Source of the DNA: Pseudorhodobacter turbinis
Lineage (GTDB): Bacteria; Pseudomonadota; Alphaproteobacteria; Rhodobacterales; Rhodobacteraceae
Assembly (NCBI RefSeq): GCF_005234135.1
Contig: NZ_CP039966.1
Span: 1 to 64,000 of the forward strand
DNA: 64,000 nucleotides
Direction of reading: 5' to 3'
Part shown: piece after piece, positions 53,006 through 62,245 of the stretch
Layout: every line of letters starts with the position of its first letter
Numbering within the stretch: the first letter of the stretch is position 1
Notes under the pieces: model-generated
Database searches by the model: none
Told to the model about the DNA's origin: nothing
Seen by the model: the letters and a program-made list of their open reading frames with translations, nothing else
Program-made: the position numbers and the translations under genes

Positions 53006-54706
53006 GTGCTCAATACCTCCCGTCTTTTTGACAATATGCCGCCCCAGTCGGTTGTGCAACATCTGTGCGGAGCAATAACGACGCTTCTGTTGATTTCAGG
53101 ACCCGTCTTGATGCTTTGCGCGTTGATGTTTTTTATCTTCGTGCCGATCGCTTATGATACGCTCTTCCTTCAGGACACCATGTTTTTCAGCGACTTGGGC
53201 TGGCGAGTTCTGAACGGGGCCAAGCCAACAGAGGATTTTGGTCATTTCTACGGGGGCGTGATCGCACAGTATATCGCTTGGGCATTCCAGATATTTGGAA
53301 CTGGGGTCAAGTCGATCGATTATGCGTTCGTGATGATGCTGGCGACGGCCTGTGCGCTTGCGGCGCTTGTTGCGTGGCGCAGGCTGTCGTTGTTTACGAT
53401 GGTAGCACTTTGCATGATTTTATTTGCAGCCCTGTTAGCGCGGGTGCCCTTGGAGGAGCTGACAGCCGTTCAACGTCCGGCGGCTACCCATGCGTTCATC
53501 TACAACAGGTTTGCGGCCGGGCTGGCCGCTATCCTGACCTTGTTTGCGCTGATCCCTGCCCGGGACAGCCGGTCCGAATTGCTAGCCGCATTCATCTGCG
53601 GCGCCTTCGCCTATCTAATCGTGCTGATCAAGCCAACCTTCGTGCCTTTTGTGCCTGCCTTTCTGGCCTCGCTTGCCCTACGCGCACGCTGGCAAAGCTG
53701 CTTTATCGCCTCCCTTGGGCTGGTCGCAGGGTTGCTGATCCTCGATCCCGGTGCAGACCGGGCGCTAGCGGCCTTTGCATATGGGGTGGCTTCGGCGGGC
53801 GGCAATACGACTATTCCCAATATGATAATGAAAACAGCGGCAGTGTTTTTCGTGCAGCCGCTGACGATGCTGAGCATTTTTGCGGTGGGCGCCGTGCTGG
53901 TGTTCGATCGTCGGGCGGGGACGGTCCAGTTCCTGCTCGCAGGTCTGGCTCTGACCATTGGCTATGCCGGAATGACGACGACCATGGGCTGGCATGGGGA
54001 TGTTGGTCAGCAAGCCTTGCCTTTCATGGCAGCCTTGTGCCTTGCCGGTTATGAATGGGGCCGCCACGGCGCAGATCGGCTGAACGACCAGTTATGTTAT
54101 CTGCGGATTACGGCGGCATGTGTCGTCATGGCTTTCAGTCTGCCGCAGCTAGTGCAGACCTGCCTGAGCGGCGCCTTGGCCGTCAGGCGCGCGCCCTTGA
54201 TACAGATGACCGGCACGCCCCTCGACAGCTATCTGGCTTGGAGTGATGAGTTTGTAGGCGCGGATCGCAGGCCGTTTAAACAGCTGGAGTCTCTGGACAT
54301 ACAGATACAGGCAGCCAAAGCGCATATTGCGGCGGAGAAATCAGGCAATGCAGGTTTGCATTATGTCATGCTGATCGACGCAGTCATGCTGCTCCGCAGC
54401 GTTCCGGGCATCGTAAATCGCGGAATCGCGGGGGATATGAGTTTTTTTCCCTTCATAATGCAGGCGCCGCCGATCAATGGTTTTCCGGCTTGGCTTAGCC
54501 TCGCCGCGCCCGAATTGGCAGAAGGCAAACCCCTGCCCGAAGGCATTGATCTGATGATGATCCGCAAGGTCGAAAGATCGGCAATGTCGCTGCGCCTTCT
54601 GACAAAAATGGAAGGTAGGTTTACCCGCTGTTTGGGGTCTAATTTTTGGGATCTTTATGTGCGTGATGGCACGGACGCCGCATTTTGCGGTACAATTAAT
54701 GGATAG
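53006..54706 (+). CDS. Polytopic membrane protein, GT-C-like
   Basis: 566 residues from GTG 53006 (AAGG upstream; ATG 53036 possible). About 10 transmembrane segments in residues 20-400, then a soluble C-terminal domain of about 170. The first loop after helix 1 has acidic residues (DTLFLQDTMFFSDLG), reminiscent of GT-C transferases that use polyprenyl-phosphate sugars. No close family recognised. It is not an exosortase: the Cys/Arg/His catalytic pattern and short length are absent. It precedes wecE-like by four bases. Confidence 0.6.
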   Translation: MLNTSRLFDNMPPQSVVQHLCGAITTLLLISGPVLMLCALMFFIFVPIAYDTLFLQDTMFFSDLGWRVLNGAKPTEDFGHFYGGVIAQYIAWAFQIFGTGVKSIDYAFVMMLATACALAALVAWRRLSLFTMVALCMILFAALLARVPLEELTAVQRPAATHAFIYNRFAAGLAAILTLFALIPARDSRSELLAAFICGAFAYLIVLIKPTFVPFVPAFLASLALRARWQSCFIASLGLVAGLLILDPGADRALAAFAYGVASAGGNTTIPNMIMKTAAVFFVQPLTMLSIFAVGAVLVFDRRAGTVQFLLAGLALTIGYAGMTTTMGWHGDVGQQALPFMAALCLAGYEWGRHGADRLNDQLCYLRITAACVVMAFSLPQLVQTCLSGALAVRRAPLIQMTGTPLDSYLAWSDEFVGADRRPFKQLESLDIQIQAAKAHIAAEKSGNAGLHYVMLIDAVMLLRSVPGIVNRGIAGDMSFFPFIMQAPPINGFPAWLSLAAPELAEGKPLPEGIDLMMIRKVERSAMSLRLLTKMEGRFTRCLGSNFWDLYVRDGTDAAFCGTING

Positions 54707-54710
54707 ATAT

Positions 54711-55853
54711 ATGACTCGTGTTCCTTTTAATAAGCCCTCCATTGTCAGCAATGAGATCGCGTATCTGACCCAAGCCATTGAGCTGGGCCAACTGTCTGGT
54801 GACGGGCATTTCACTAAGCTGGCAAACAAGGAGATCTGCCGCCAGACCGGCGCGCATGCGACCCTGTTGACACATTCTTGCACCGCCGCGCTGGAGATGT
54901 GCGCAATCCTGAGCGATCTGGGGCCGGGTGATGAGGTCATCATGCCTTCCTTCACCTTTGTATCGACGGCAAATGCGGTGGTGCTGCGCGGGGCGACGCC
55001 GGTCTTTGTGGATATCGATCCACTTACGCTTAACATTGATGTATCGGATATGGCGGCAGCCATCACGGACAGGACACGGGCGGTGTTTGTGGTGCATTAT
55101 GCAGGATACCCTGCAGATATGGACCCCATTCTTGATATTTGCCGCGCTCATGGCTTGATCGTGATCGAGGATGCGGCGCAGGCACTTGGGTCCTTTTACA
55201 AGGGCCGCCCAGCGGGCAGTCTGGCTGACATGGGAGCGTTCAGTTTTCATGAGACCAAGAACATTATCAGCGGCGAAGGTGGCGCGTTGACCCTGACTGG
55301 CCCGCGCTATGTGGAGCGCGCCGAGATCATCCGCGAGAAGGGCACCAACCGCTCGAACTTCCTGCGCGGCCAGACCGACAAATACACTTGGGTCGATCTG
55401 GGCTCGTCCTTCCTGCCCGGCGAGTTGACCGCTTCATTCCTCTTTGCGCAGTTGGAATTGGCCGAAACCATCCGCGCCACCCGTCTGGCCCTATTCGAGC
55501 GGTATATGGACGCCTTTGCCCCGCTTGAGGCGGCAGGGCGCCTGCGTCGCCCCATTTGCCCCGAGGGCTGCACGGGCAACGGGCATATATTCTATCTGAT
55601 GCTGAACAATATCGAGGACAGGGACGCGTTTATTCGGCATATGAGGGCGCACGAGATCACCACGCCTTTCCATTACGTGCCCCTGCACAGCTCGCCCGCC
55701 GGCATAAAATTCGGTCGCAGCAACCACGATCTGCCCGTCACCAATGACGTCTCGGCCCGGCTGGTGCGCCTGCCGCTCTATTATGAACTGGGGCCGCATA
55801 TCGACCGGGTGATTGAGGTGGCATATAAGTATTTGTCGCAAGATCCCGGATGA
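54711..55853 (+). CDS. dTDP-4-amino-4,6-dideoxygalactose transaminase (WecE-like)
   Basis: 380 residues from ATG 54711; the longer frame overlaps the previous gene. DegT/DnrJ/EryC1 aminotransferase with PLP lysine at 183 in FHETKNIISGEGG, plus IEDAAQALG and the WecE-type start RVPFNKPSI. It would turn dTDP-4-keto-6-deoxyglucose into dTDP-Fuc4N. The acetyltransferase 63 bases downstream completes dTDP-Fuc4NAc. Confidence 0.9.
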   Translation: MTRVPFNKPSIVSNEIAYLTQAIELGQLSGDGHFTKLANKEICRQTGAHATLLTHSCTAALEMCAILSDLGPGDEVIMPSFTFVSTANAVVLRGATPVFVDIDPLTLNIDVSDMAAAITDRTRAVFVVHYAGYPADMDPILDICRAHGLIVIEDAAQALGSFYKGRPAGSLADMGAFSFHETKNIISGEGGALTLTGPRYVERAEIIREKGTNRSNFLRGQTDKYTWVDLGSSFLPGELTASFLFAQLELAETIRATRLALFERYMDAFAPLEAAGRLRRPICPEGCTGNGHIFYLMLNNIEDRDAFIRHMRAHEITTPFHYVPLHSSPAGIKFGRSNHDLPVTNDVSARLVRLPLYYELGPHIDRVIEVAYKYLSQDPG

Positions 55854-55916
55854 CTACCCGTTTGTATAGCCAGTTTACACCGCCGATCCGGGGCCAGCAT
55901 TTTAGGGAGATCCCAC

Positions 55917-56669
55917 ATGACATTGAAAATCAACGCTCTTGAAACCAGAAGGTTTGGCATGGTCTGCGCCGGGATCGACGGGATGGCATCGCAACTGCCC
56001 GATCTGGCGGAGGTAAACAGGCAGGCGCAGATGCAAGGTGTGGCCATGATATCCGTACGAGTTGATGTATCCGCACTGGACAGGGTTCACACGCTTGAGG
56101 CGGACGGGTACCGTCTGATGGATACGCTGGTTTACTACAACGGCAACCTGGCTCAGGACCGTCCCGCGCTATCATTGCCAACCGGCATTTCCTTTAGGGT
56201 TGCCACGCCGCAGGATGCCGAGGCCGTGGGGTCTCTGGCCCGCTTATGCTTTAAAAACTATATCGGCCATTATCACAGTGATCCTCGACTGGACAGCAAG
56301 GCCGCCGACGCAGCCTATGCCGAGTGGGCCGAAAGAAGCGTCAGACAGGTCAGCGCTCGGGACCCGGTATTTCTGGTTTTGCAGGGCGATGACATCGCCG
56401 GCTTTCTGACGACAAGGACACGCGCAGATGATGCACACGAGTTCGTTTTGAACGGTGTCGCTCCGGAGTATCAAGGCCGCGGGCTGTATGCCGCGCTGCT
56501 GAATGCGGCAGCCCGCATGATCGACGCAGAGGCACAGGGCCAAGAGCCACAGGCCCTGCTCAGCATTTCCACCCAGATTAACAACTATGGCGTGCAGCGG
56601 GTATGGGCGCGCATGGGGCTTGTCCACAGTCAGAGTTTTTACACATTTCACAAGTGGTTCACTCTTTGA
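55917..56669 (+). CDS. GNAT acetyltransferase (WecD/RffC-like)
   Basis: 250 residues. N-terminal half resembles RffC (QLPDLAEVNRQAQMQGVAMI and LEADGYRLMDTLVYY). C-terminal GNAT domain with the acetyl-CoA loop VAPEYQGRGLYAALL. It would N-acetylate dTDP-Fuc4N. Follows the WecE-like gene on the same strand. The matching Fuc4NAc transferase is not identified and may be one of the GT2 enzymes. Confidence 0.85.
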   Translation: MTLKINALETRRFGMVCAGIDGMASQLPDLAEVNRQAQMQGVAMISVRVDVSALDRVHTLEADGYRLMDTLVYYNGNLAQDRPALSLPTGISFRVATPQDAEAVGSLARLCFKNYIGHYHSDPRLDSKAADAAYAEWAERSVRQVSARDPVFLVLQGDDIAGFLTTRTRADDAHEFVLNGVAPEYQGRGLYAALLNAAARMIDAEAQGQEPQALLSISTQINNYGVQRVWARMGLVHSQSFYTFHKWFTL

Positions 56670-56788
56670 TGCCGCAAAACCCAATTTTGGGTCGTGTCGC
56701 GAAGGTGGTGGAAATATGAAGGTGGCGTAATCTCCGGGTGACTTGAACCCACCCAACCGACGGCAGAAACCGCCAAGGAGATCACACC

Positions 56789-56881
56789 ATGAAAAACAAT
56801 ACCGACACTTCTGCGCTTTCGCTACTTGCCAATGAAGCGGGCTGTGATCCGATCGAGGATCGTCTACGCGAGAGCATCTGA
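56789..56881 (+). pseudogene. IS256-type transposase N-terminal scrap
   Basis: A 30-residue frame MKNNTDTSALSLLANEAGCD ending in a stop at 56881, preceded by AAGGAG. The upstream sequence and first residues resemble an IS256 transposase start. The similarity is short, so this is tentative. Confidence 0.45.
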
Positions 56882-56944
56882 AGTGGTCCGGCAAATTCGG
56901 ACAGCGTGCTAAGGTGTATCCAACACTGATGAATGGATACGAGA

Positions 56945-57154
56945 ATGACGAAGCGACGGAACTTTTCAGACAAGTTTAAGGCTGCTGTGGCGCTTGAGGC
57001 GCTGCATGGCGACAAGACAGTTCAGGAGATCGCAGCCAAACGCCAACTTCACCCTACGCAGGTAAGCACGTGGAAACGGCAGGCAATTGAAGGCATGGCA
57101 GGGGTGTCCTCAGACAAGGTCAAGAAGGCTGAGAATAAGGACTGCGCAATATGA
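56945..57154 (+). pseudogene. IS3-family OrfA, truncated
   Basis: MTKRRNFSDKFKAAVALEAL, then TVQEIAAKRQLHPTQVSTWK, is an IS3-type OrfA. The frame breaks off after about 65 residues where IS110-derived sequence begins. Confidence 0.85.
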
Positions 57155-57602
57155 CCCGCATGATGAGGTCGCCGATCTGGACGGCATGATCGCGGCAATC
57201 ATCACAGACCTTGCTCCAGATCTGATCGCATGCCGCGGGGTCGGGTTTAACAGCGCGGCTCAATTGTTGCTGACCGCAGGCGACAATCCTGAACGGCTCA
57301 AATCCGAAGCCAGCTTCGCTGCTTTGTGCGGCGTCAGCCCGGTTCCGGCATCATCAGGGAAAACGACACGGCACCGATTGAACCGAGGTGGTGACCGCGC
57401 AGCAAACAGCGCGCTTCACATCATCGCAATCGGGCGACTACGTCTGGATCCGAAGACAAAAGAATACGTCGCGCGACGCACAACTCAAAGCCATTCAAAA
57501 CTGGAAGCTATTCGATGCCTGAAAAGATACATCGCGCGTGAAGTCTTCAACATCATCGCGCGACGGCACAAACAGATCAATCAGGCTCAAATCGCGGCTT
57601 GA
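57147..57602 (+). pseudogene. IS110-family transposase C-terminal fragment
   Basis: About 150 residues: CRGVGFNSAAQLLLTAGDNP, CGVSPVPASSGKTTRHRLNR and GGDRAANSALHIIAIGRLRL are the Ser-domain part of an IS110/IS116 transposase. The DEDD part is absent. It sits between the orfA and orfB pieces of an IS3 element. Confidence 0.88.
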
Positions 57603-57624
57603 CACTTAGAAGGGCGTCCAGGTC

Positions 57625-57912
57625 AGCCAATACACAGGCGCTGGTTGGGTTACGACTTTGACCAAGGCCGACATCAAAACATCAATGGATGGCCGAGGCC
57701 GCGATCTGGACAACATCTTCATAGAACGTCTTTGGCGATCACTGAAACAGGAGGCCATCTATCTGCATGAAATCACCGATGGCTTCCAAGCAAAACGGAT
57801 CATCGATGACTGGATTGGATTCTACAATTCTGAGCGCCCTCACACCGCCCTTGATAAGCGCACGCCAGACACAGCATACTTCGGCCAAACGGAAGCACTA
57901 AAGGCGGCATGA
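57625..57912 (+). pseudogene. IS3-family OrfB C-terminal fragment
   Basis: QYTGAGWVTTLTKADIKTSM, then DNIFIERLWRSLKQEAIYL with the catalytic Glu and YNSERPHTALDKRTPDTAYF. The N-terminal half is missing. It may belong with the orfA piece at 56945, the middle being replaced by IS110 DNA. The following stretch to 58281 shows no gene. Confidence 0.88.
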
Positions 57913-58281
57913 AAACCAACCTGATGCATCTTAGCTAAGCCGCGAACCTGTCCTAAAAAGCAGGACCACTTCATCCGCTCACGCCCGAGATTGGTCGCCC
58001 CGGCCAAGATCGTGGCCAACATAGCGGCGGGCTCATCGTGATGTTTGGCTCTCTACCGAGACGTGCCTCGAGCGATTCAATCCGGACGCGAAGAGCGCTT
58101 GCACTATCCGGGGACTCATAGGGTCGCGAAGGGTCCATTTCTGTGTCGCGTGAAACGGTATCACCTTTTTGTATGGGAAAAACACGATTCAGCTCTGGGG
58201 GATCGATAATACCCGATTCCTCGCTTTTCAGTCGAAATCTTACCCTTTGCTATAGCGCGCTGGACTGTAGTCTTCCTGCCC

Positions 58282-59679
58282 TCAGGATCGGCGTCTGGCT
58301 ATATAGCGGCGCGTTTCTTTCATTGATGCCAAAGTGGCCACAAAAAGAGCACCGAGCATTGCGACCCTCATCCATACCGGAATATTTTCTAGACGGGATG
58401 CCAACATGGCAGCCCCGAGAAAGGCTGTGCTGGTCAGCACCGGCAACACCATCGGACCCAAGGCTATGCCCGGCTTACGGGCGACCAGAACACAAGATAG
58501 CACATAGCCCCCAGCCTCGCCGATAATCGCGATCATAATAACAACAAATACGCCTGCCCCTTGGGTCACCGCATACCATGCCAACGGCAATACCGCGATA
58601 CGTATCAGATTGGCTTGCATTGCATTGCCCGTATGCCCGCTTGATAGTGCAATGGTCGCCGCGCCCGCTCTAGCAACCCGGGCGGCTTGCATGATCGCCA
58701 ACGGTAGCAATATCGGGATCAACGTAAGGTACTTCGGGCCCAAAAGAACCTGCACCAACAAATCTCTGAACAGAAAGACACCAAAAACCAGGAACAACCC
58801 CATGACGATGCTGATCTGCATAACAACTATCGACAGGTACTGAAACCGGTCACGCCCGGCCTCTGTACTGCGGTCCAGTCCGGACAGAGGCGGAAGAAAA
58901 AAGTTCTGCGACGATTGGGTCATCACAAGCATTGGCGTCAGCGTTAGGGTGAACCCCATGGCAAAGATCGCCAGTGTATCCATACCTAGTTCACGCCCGA
59001 CAACCACTTTATCGCCTTGAAAGATGCCAAACAGCAAGATGCCATTTACCAGCAACGGCCAGCCAAAACGCAGGGATTGCGCCATGACGTGACGGTCCAG
59101 AATCAGCCGGTAGGGCCGCTCGGCGACAAGATGCGAAACCACGGCCGTCATTCCCACCTGAATAAGAATGGCATAGAGCATCACCTTGTAATCGCCATAG
59201 ATGATGGCCAAAGGCCAGACTGCCAGAACCGACAGCAATGCAGGCACCACCCCCGTCAGGATCAATGGCCAGAACACCATCGAGCGGTTCATCCGGTGGA
59301 TATCGAAATGCTTCAGCGCGTTCAGCACCGGCACCAGCGCCATGAGTTGATATGCCCAGGTCGCTTCGGGCACATTCAGGAAATCCGTCAATGTCCCGGC
59401 CAAGAAAAACAGCACCGCGCCCGCGAACACTCCGCGCAGCACCTGAAACCCCTGAAGCGCTGCTTGGAACCGTGGATCCTCGCCGTTTTTGGCTTGTACG
59501 ATCTGCTGCTGCAAACCAAGGTTTGACATCATTTCAACCAAGGCCATGGCAATGGCGAAAGTCGATGCGATGCCATAATCCGCCACCGGGATCAGCCGTG
59601 CGATAATCAGGTTGCGCGCCAACAACAACAATGAAGCCGTCGCATTGCCAGATAGGATCAAAAGGGCAGATTTCAACAT
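58282..59679 (-). CDS. Wzx-like oligosaccharide flippase
   Basis: 465 residues from ATG 59679; the longer frame to 59769 is less likely. About 12-14 transmembrane segments, MOP/PST superfamily start (SALLILSGNATASLLLLARN, then LIPVADYGIASTFAIAM). It moves the lipid-linked repeat unit to the periplasmic face for Wzy. Divergent from the nitroreductase-like gene. Confidence 0.9.
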   Translation of the reverse strand: MLKSALLILSGNATASLLLLARNLIIARLIPVADYGIASTFAIAMALVEMMSNLGLQQQIVQAKNGEDPRFQAALQGFQVLRGVFAGAVLFFLAGTLTDFLNVPEATWAYQLMALVPVLNALKHFDIHRMNRSMVFWPLILTGVVPALLSVLAVWPLAIIYGDYKVMLYAILIQVGMTAVVSHLVAERPYRLILDRHVMAQSLRFGWPLLVNGILLFGIFQGDKVVVGRELGMDTLAIFAMGFTLTLTPMLVMTQSSQNFFLPPLSGLDRSTEAGRDRFQYLSIVVMQISIVMGLFLVFGVFLFRDLLVQVLLGPKYLTLIPILLPLAIMQAARVARAGAATIALSSGHTGNAMQANLIRIAVLPLAWYAVTQGAGVFVVIMIAIIGEAGGYVLSCVLVARKPGIALGPMVLPVLTSTAFLGAAMLASRLENIPVWMRVAMLGALFVATLASMKETRRYIARRRS

Positions 59680-59858
59680 AACGATACGGATCTGGGATAA
59701 CCGCCCCCAAGTGGCACAAGGGATACCCCTAACCCCGCAAACACTGATTGTCGAAGGAAAAAACATCACATTCGCACTTTACCGAACAGCGTTGGACAAT
59801 CCGGCGGAAATTGCGCTAAAATGGCCCTATTGACCCCACGATCCAGAACGGGAAGACA

Positions 59859-60947
59859 TTGGCAATACCGAACTCCAACACCACCACAACTTTCCGTCCT
59901 GGACGAAAACGCTTTCTTTCAAAGAAAAGCCTTGAGCGTTACCTGCCTCGCCCCGTATTCACCCTGATCTACAAAGGCGTTTTGGCAAGCCAAACAGTCA
60001 AAACGGGGTTCACCCTGGGACACAACTACGTCAACGATCTGACCCGCTTTTTGCGCTGGTCACATAAAGGGCGTCAGGACAGGCACGCTGCACAAACAGA
60101 ATATGCCATCCTCAAGCAATACCACGGGATCGAGAAAGGGCTTTCCCTGAAAGAGCCGCGCCCCGGTTTCGGTCAGGAAAAGATAAAGGATCTCCTGGTC
60201 AGGATCGACACCTATGAGAAAGATCCGGCCCATAAGCCCGCCGTGGTAAAAGCGGCTATCGGCAGCCTGCTGGATTACCGTACCTTCAATCGCACGCATG
60301 ATGTCTCCCAGCTTTGGCTAGACCGCTGGCTTGAGGCCAGATCTTCGCAACAGATCGAACATGCCGAGCGCGACGGTGGTGTCGAACACGTCACCCGCGC
60401 TGCAATCTTGGAAAAGACCGCAGGCGTGACTGAAAACTTCTTCATGAGCCGCCACTCCATCCGGAATTTCTCGGGCGGAGAAGTGCCTTTTGACGATATC
60501 GAGAGGGCAGCAAATATTGCGCGCAAAACGCCATCGGTCTGCAACCGGCAGGGGCCAAGGTCGCATTGCTTTATGAATGCATCGAAGGCGTTGAAATTGC
60601 AGTCAGGCAATGCCGGTTTCGGGCATCAGGCCTCGCGGGCTTTGGTCATCACGTCGGATATTCAGGCCTATAGTTCGGTTGGTGAGCGGCATCAGGCCTA
60701 TATCGACGGCGGATTATACGCCATGTCGATCGTCTATGCGCTGCACGCCCTTGGCTATGGCAGTTGCATGCTGGCCTGGAACCAGACGATGCAGAAAAAT
60801 GCAAAAGCCAGAACGAAATTAGGCATTCCCGACAACGAGGTGATCATCATGATGATTGCTGTGGGTACCCTGCCCGATGAACTCGTTGTGGCCAATGCCT
60901 ATCGGCGGCCCGTATCCAGCTCGCTCTTTGTCCATCCGGACGAATGA
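59859..60947 (+). CDS. Nitroreductase-family protein of EPS locus
   Basis: 362 residues with a TTG start at 59859 (GGAAG upstream). There is no ATG until far inside. N-terminal about 190 residues are helical and basic, not part of the usual family. The C-terminal nitroreductase fold starts at SRHSIRNFSGGEVPFDDIER (FMN-binding Arg/Ser) and has GGLYAMSIVYALHALGYGSC. Such long forms are often next to polysaccharide pyruvyl transferase genes; here one follows 112 bases downstream. The oxidoreduction substrate is unknown. Confidence 0.8.
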   Translation: MAIPNSNTTTTFRPGRKRFLSKKSLERYLPRPVFTLIYKGVLASQTVKTGFTLGHNYVNDLTRFLRWSHKGRQDRHAAQTEYAILKQYHGIEKGLSLKEPRPGFGQEKIKDLLVRIDTYEKDPAHKPAVVKAAIGSLLDYRTFNRTHDVSQLWLDRWLEARSSQQIEHAERDGGVEHVTRAAILEKTAGVTENFFMSRHSIRNFSGGEVPFDDIERAANIARKTPSVCNRQGPRSHCFMNASKALKLQSGNAGFGHQASRALVITSDIQAYSSVGERHQAYIDGGLYAMSIVYALHALGYGSCMLAWNQTMQKNAKARTKLGIPDNEVIIMMIAVGTLPDELVVANAYRRPVSSSLFVHPDE

Positions 60948-61059
60948 TCCGATAATATGGCGATACGGCCTATTTTGACCGTATTTCAACCATAATACAA
61001 AATTTCCCAATTCCGCTGTATACATACCCACTCCAAGCCACCCAACACGAAAGCCTCAC

Positions 61060-62235
61060 ATGACACAACGCCCCCTGCGCATCTGCCTGATCCTGCATTC
61101 CTCGCGCTCTGACAATCTGGGGGTCGGGGCGCTGACCGCCTCCGAAGTCGAAATTTTGCGGGACGTTGGGCGCGACATCGGGCGAGAGCTGGAAATCACC
61201 ATTCTGGATTGGAAAGACGCCCGCGCACCCTATGTGACCGGGCCGGATATCAAGGTAATTGATATCGACGGCACCATGATGCGCAGCCCAAAGGGATATT
61301 TTGCCACGGCGCGCCGCTCGGATCTGGTGATCGATATTGGGGCGGGCGACAGCTTTGCCGATATCTATGGGGCGGGTCGCCTCAAGCGGATGTTCTGGCT
61401 GAAGTATCTGACCCATCTGTCTGGCACGCCGCTAGTGATGGCCCCGCAAACCGTTGGCCCCTTTACCAAGGGCTGGTCCAAGACGCTGGCGCAGCTGTCG
61501 ATGCGGCTGTGCAAAGTGGTTGCCAGCCGTGACAAGATGTCAACCGAGGCGGCCCGCGCATTGGGGCGTGCCGATGTCATCGAGGCCTCTGACGTGGCGC
61601 TGCGCCTGCCTTATGGTCCGCCTGCCCCGCGCACGCAAGGCGGGCCGGTCAAGGTCGGGATCAACGTCTCTGGGCTACTTATGGGTGGCGGATACAGCGG
61701 CAAGAATGAATTCGGCCTGACGATGGATTATCCCGACCTGGTTCGCGACCTCATCACCTATTTCCAATCCCATCCCGATGGCTGCGAAGTGCATCTGGTG
61801 CCGCATGTGATCGTGCGTGAAGGCCGGATGACCGGCGAAGATGATTATAGTGCCTGCACCGACTTGGCCGAAGCCTTTCCCGGCACGGTGCTGGCCCCCT
61901 CATTCGCGTCACCATCCGAGGCCAAGACCTATATCGCCGGGCTCGACTTCTTTATGGGCGCGCGGATGCATGCCTGCATCGCGGCGTTTTCATCGGGCGT
62001 GCCGGTGATGCCAATGGCCTATAGCCGCAAGTTCGAAGGGCTGTTCGGCTCGCTCGGCTATACCCGCACCGTCGATTGCACCACCGAAAGCGCCGAAGCG
62101 ATCCGGACCAAGATCATCGAGGGCTTCGAGAACCGGGCCGCGATCAAGGATGAAACAACACAGGCCTTGGCCAAGGGGCTCCAGAAGCTGGGTGCCTATC
62201 AGGCCGCTTTGCAAAAGATCCTGACCAGCGTCTGA
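61060..62235 (+). CDS. Polysaccharide pyruvyl-transferase family protein
   Basis: 391 residues, CsaB/WcaK-like. Features: DLVIDIGAGDSFADIYG near the start, PLVMAPQTVGPF (a conserved family motif) and FFMGARMHACIAAFSSGVPV. It would add a ketal-linked pyruvate (from PEP) to a sugar of the repeat unit, giving the polymer negative charge. Some members have other roles. It pairs with the nitroreductase-like gene and is convergent with a GT2. Confidence 0.87.
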   Translation: MTQRPLRICLILHSSRSDNLGVGALTASEVEILRDVGRDIGRELEITILDWKDARAPYVTGPDIKVIDIDGTMMRSPKGYFATARRSDLVIDIGAGDSFADIYGAGRLKRMFWLKYLTHLSGTPLVMAPQTVGPFTKGWSKTLAQLSMRLCKVVASRDKMSTEAARALGRADVIEASDVALRLPYGPPAPRTQGGPVKVGINVSGLLMGGGYSGKNEFGLTMDYPDLVRDLITYFQSHPDGCEVHLVPHVIVREGRMTGEDDYSACTDLAEAFPGTVLAPSFASPSEAKTYIAGLDFFMGARMHACIAAFSSGVPVMPMAYSRKFEGLFGSLGYTRTVDCTTESAEAIRTKIIEGFENRAAIKDETTQALAKGLQKLGAYQAALQKILTSV

Positions 62236-62245
62236 CCGTAGTATA

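Noticed and set aside
53006..54706. Candidate exosortase
   Set aside because: Too long, with a large soluble C-terminal domain, and the exosortase Cys/Arg/His pattern was not seen.
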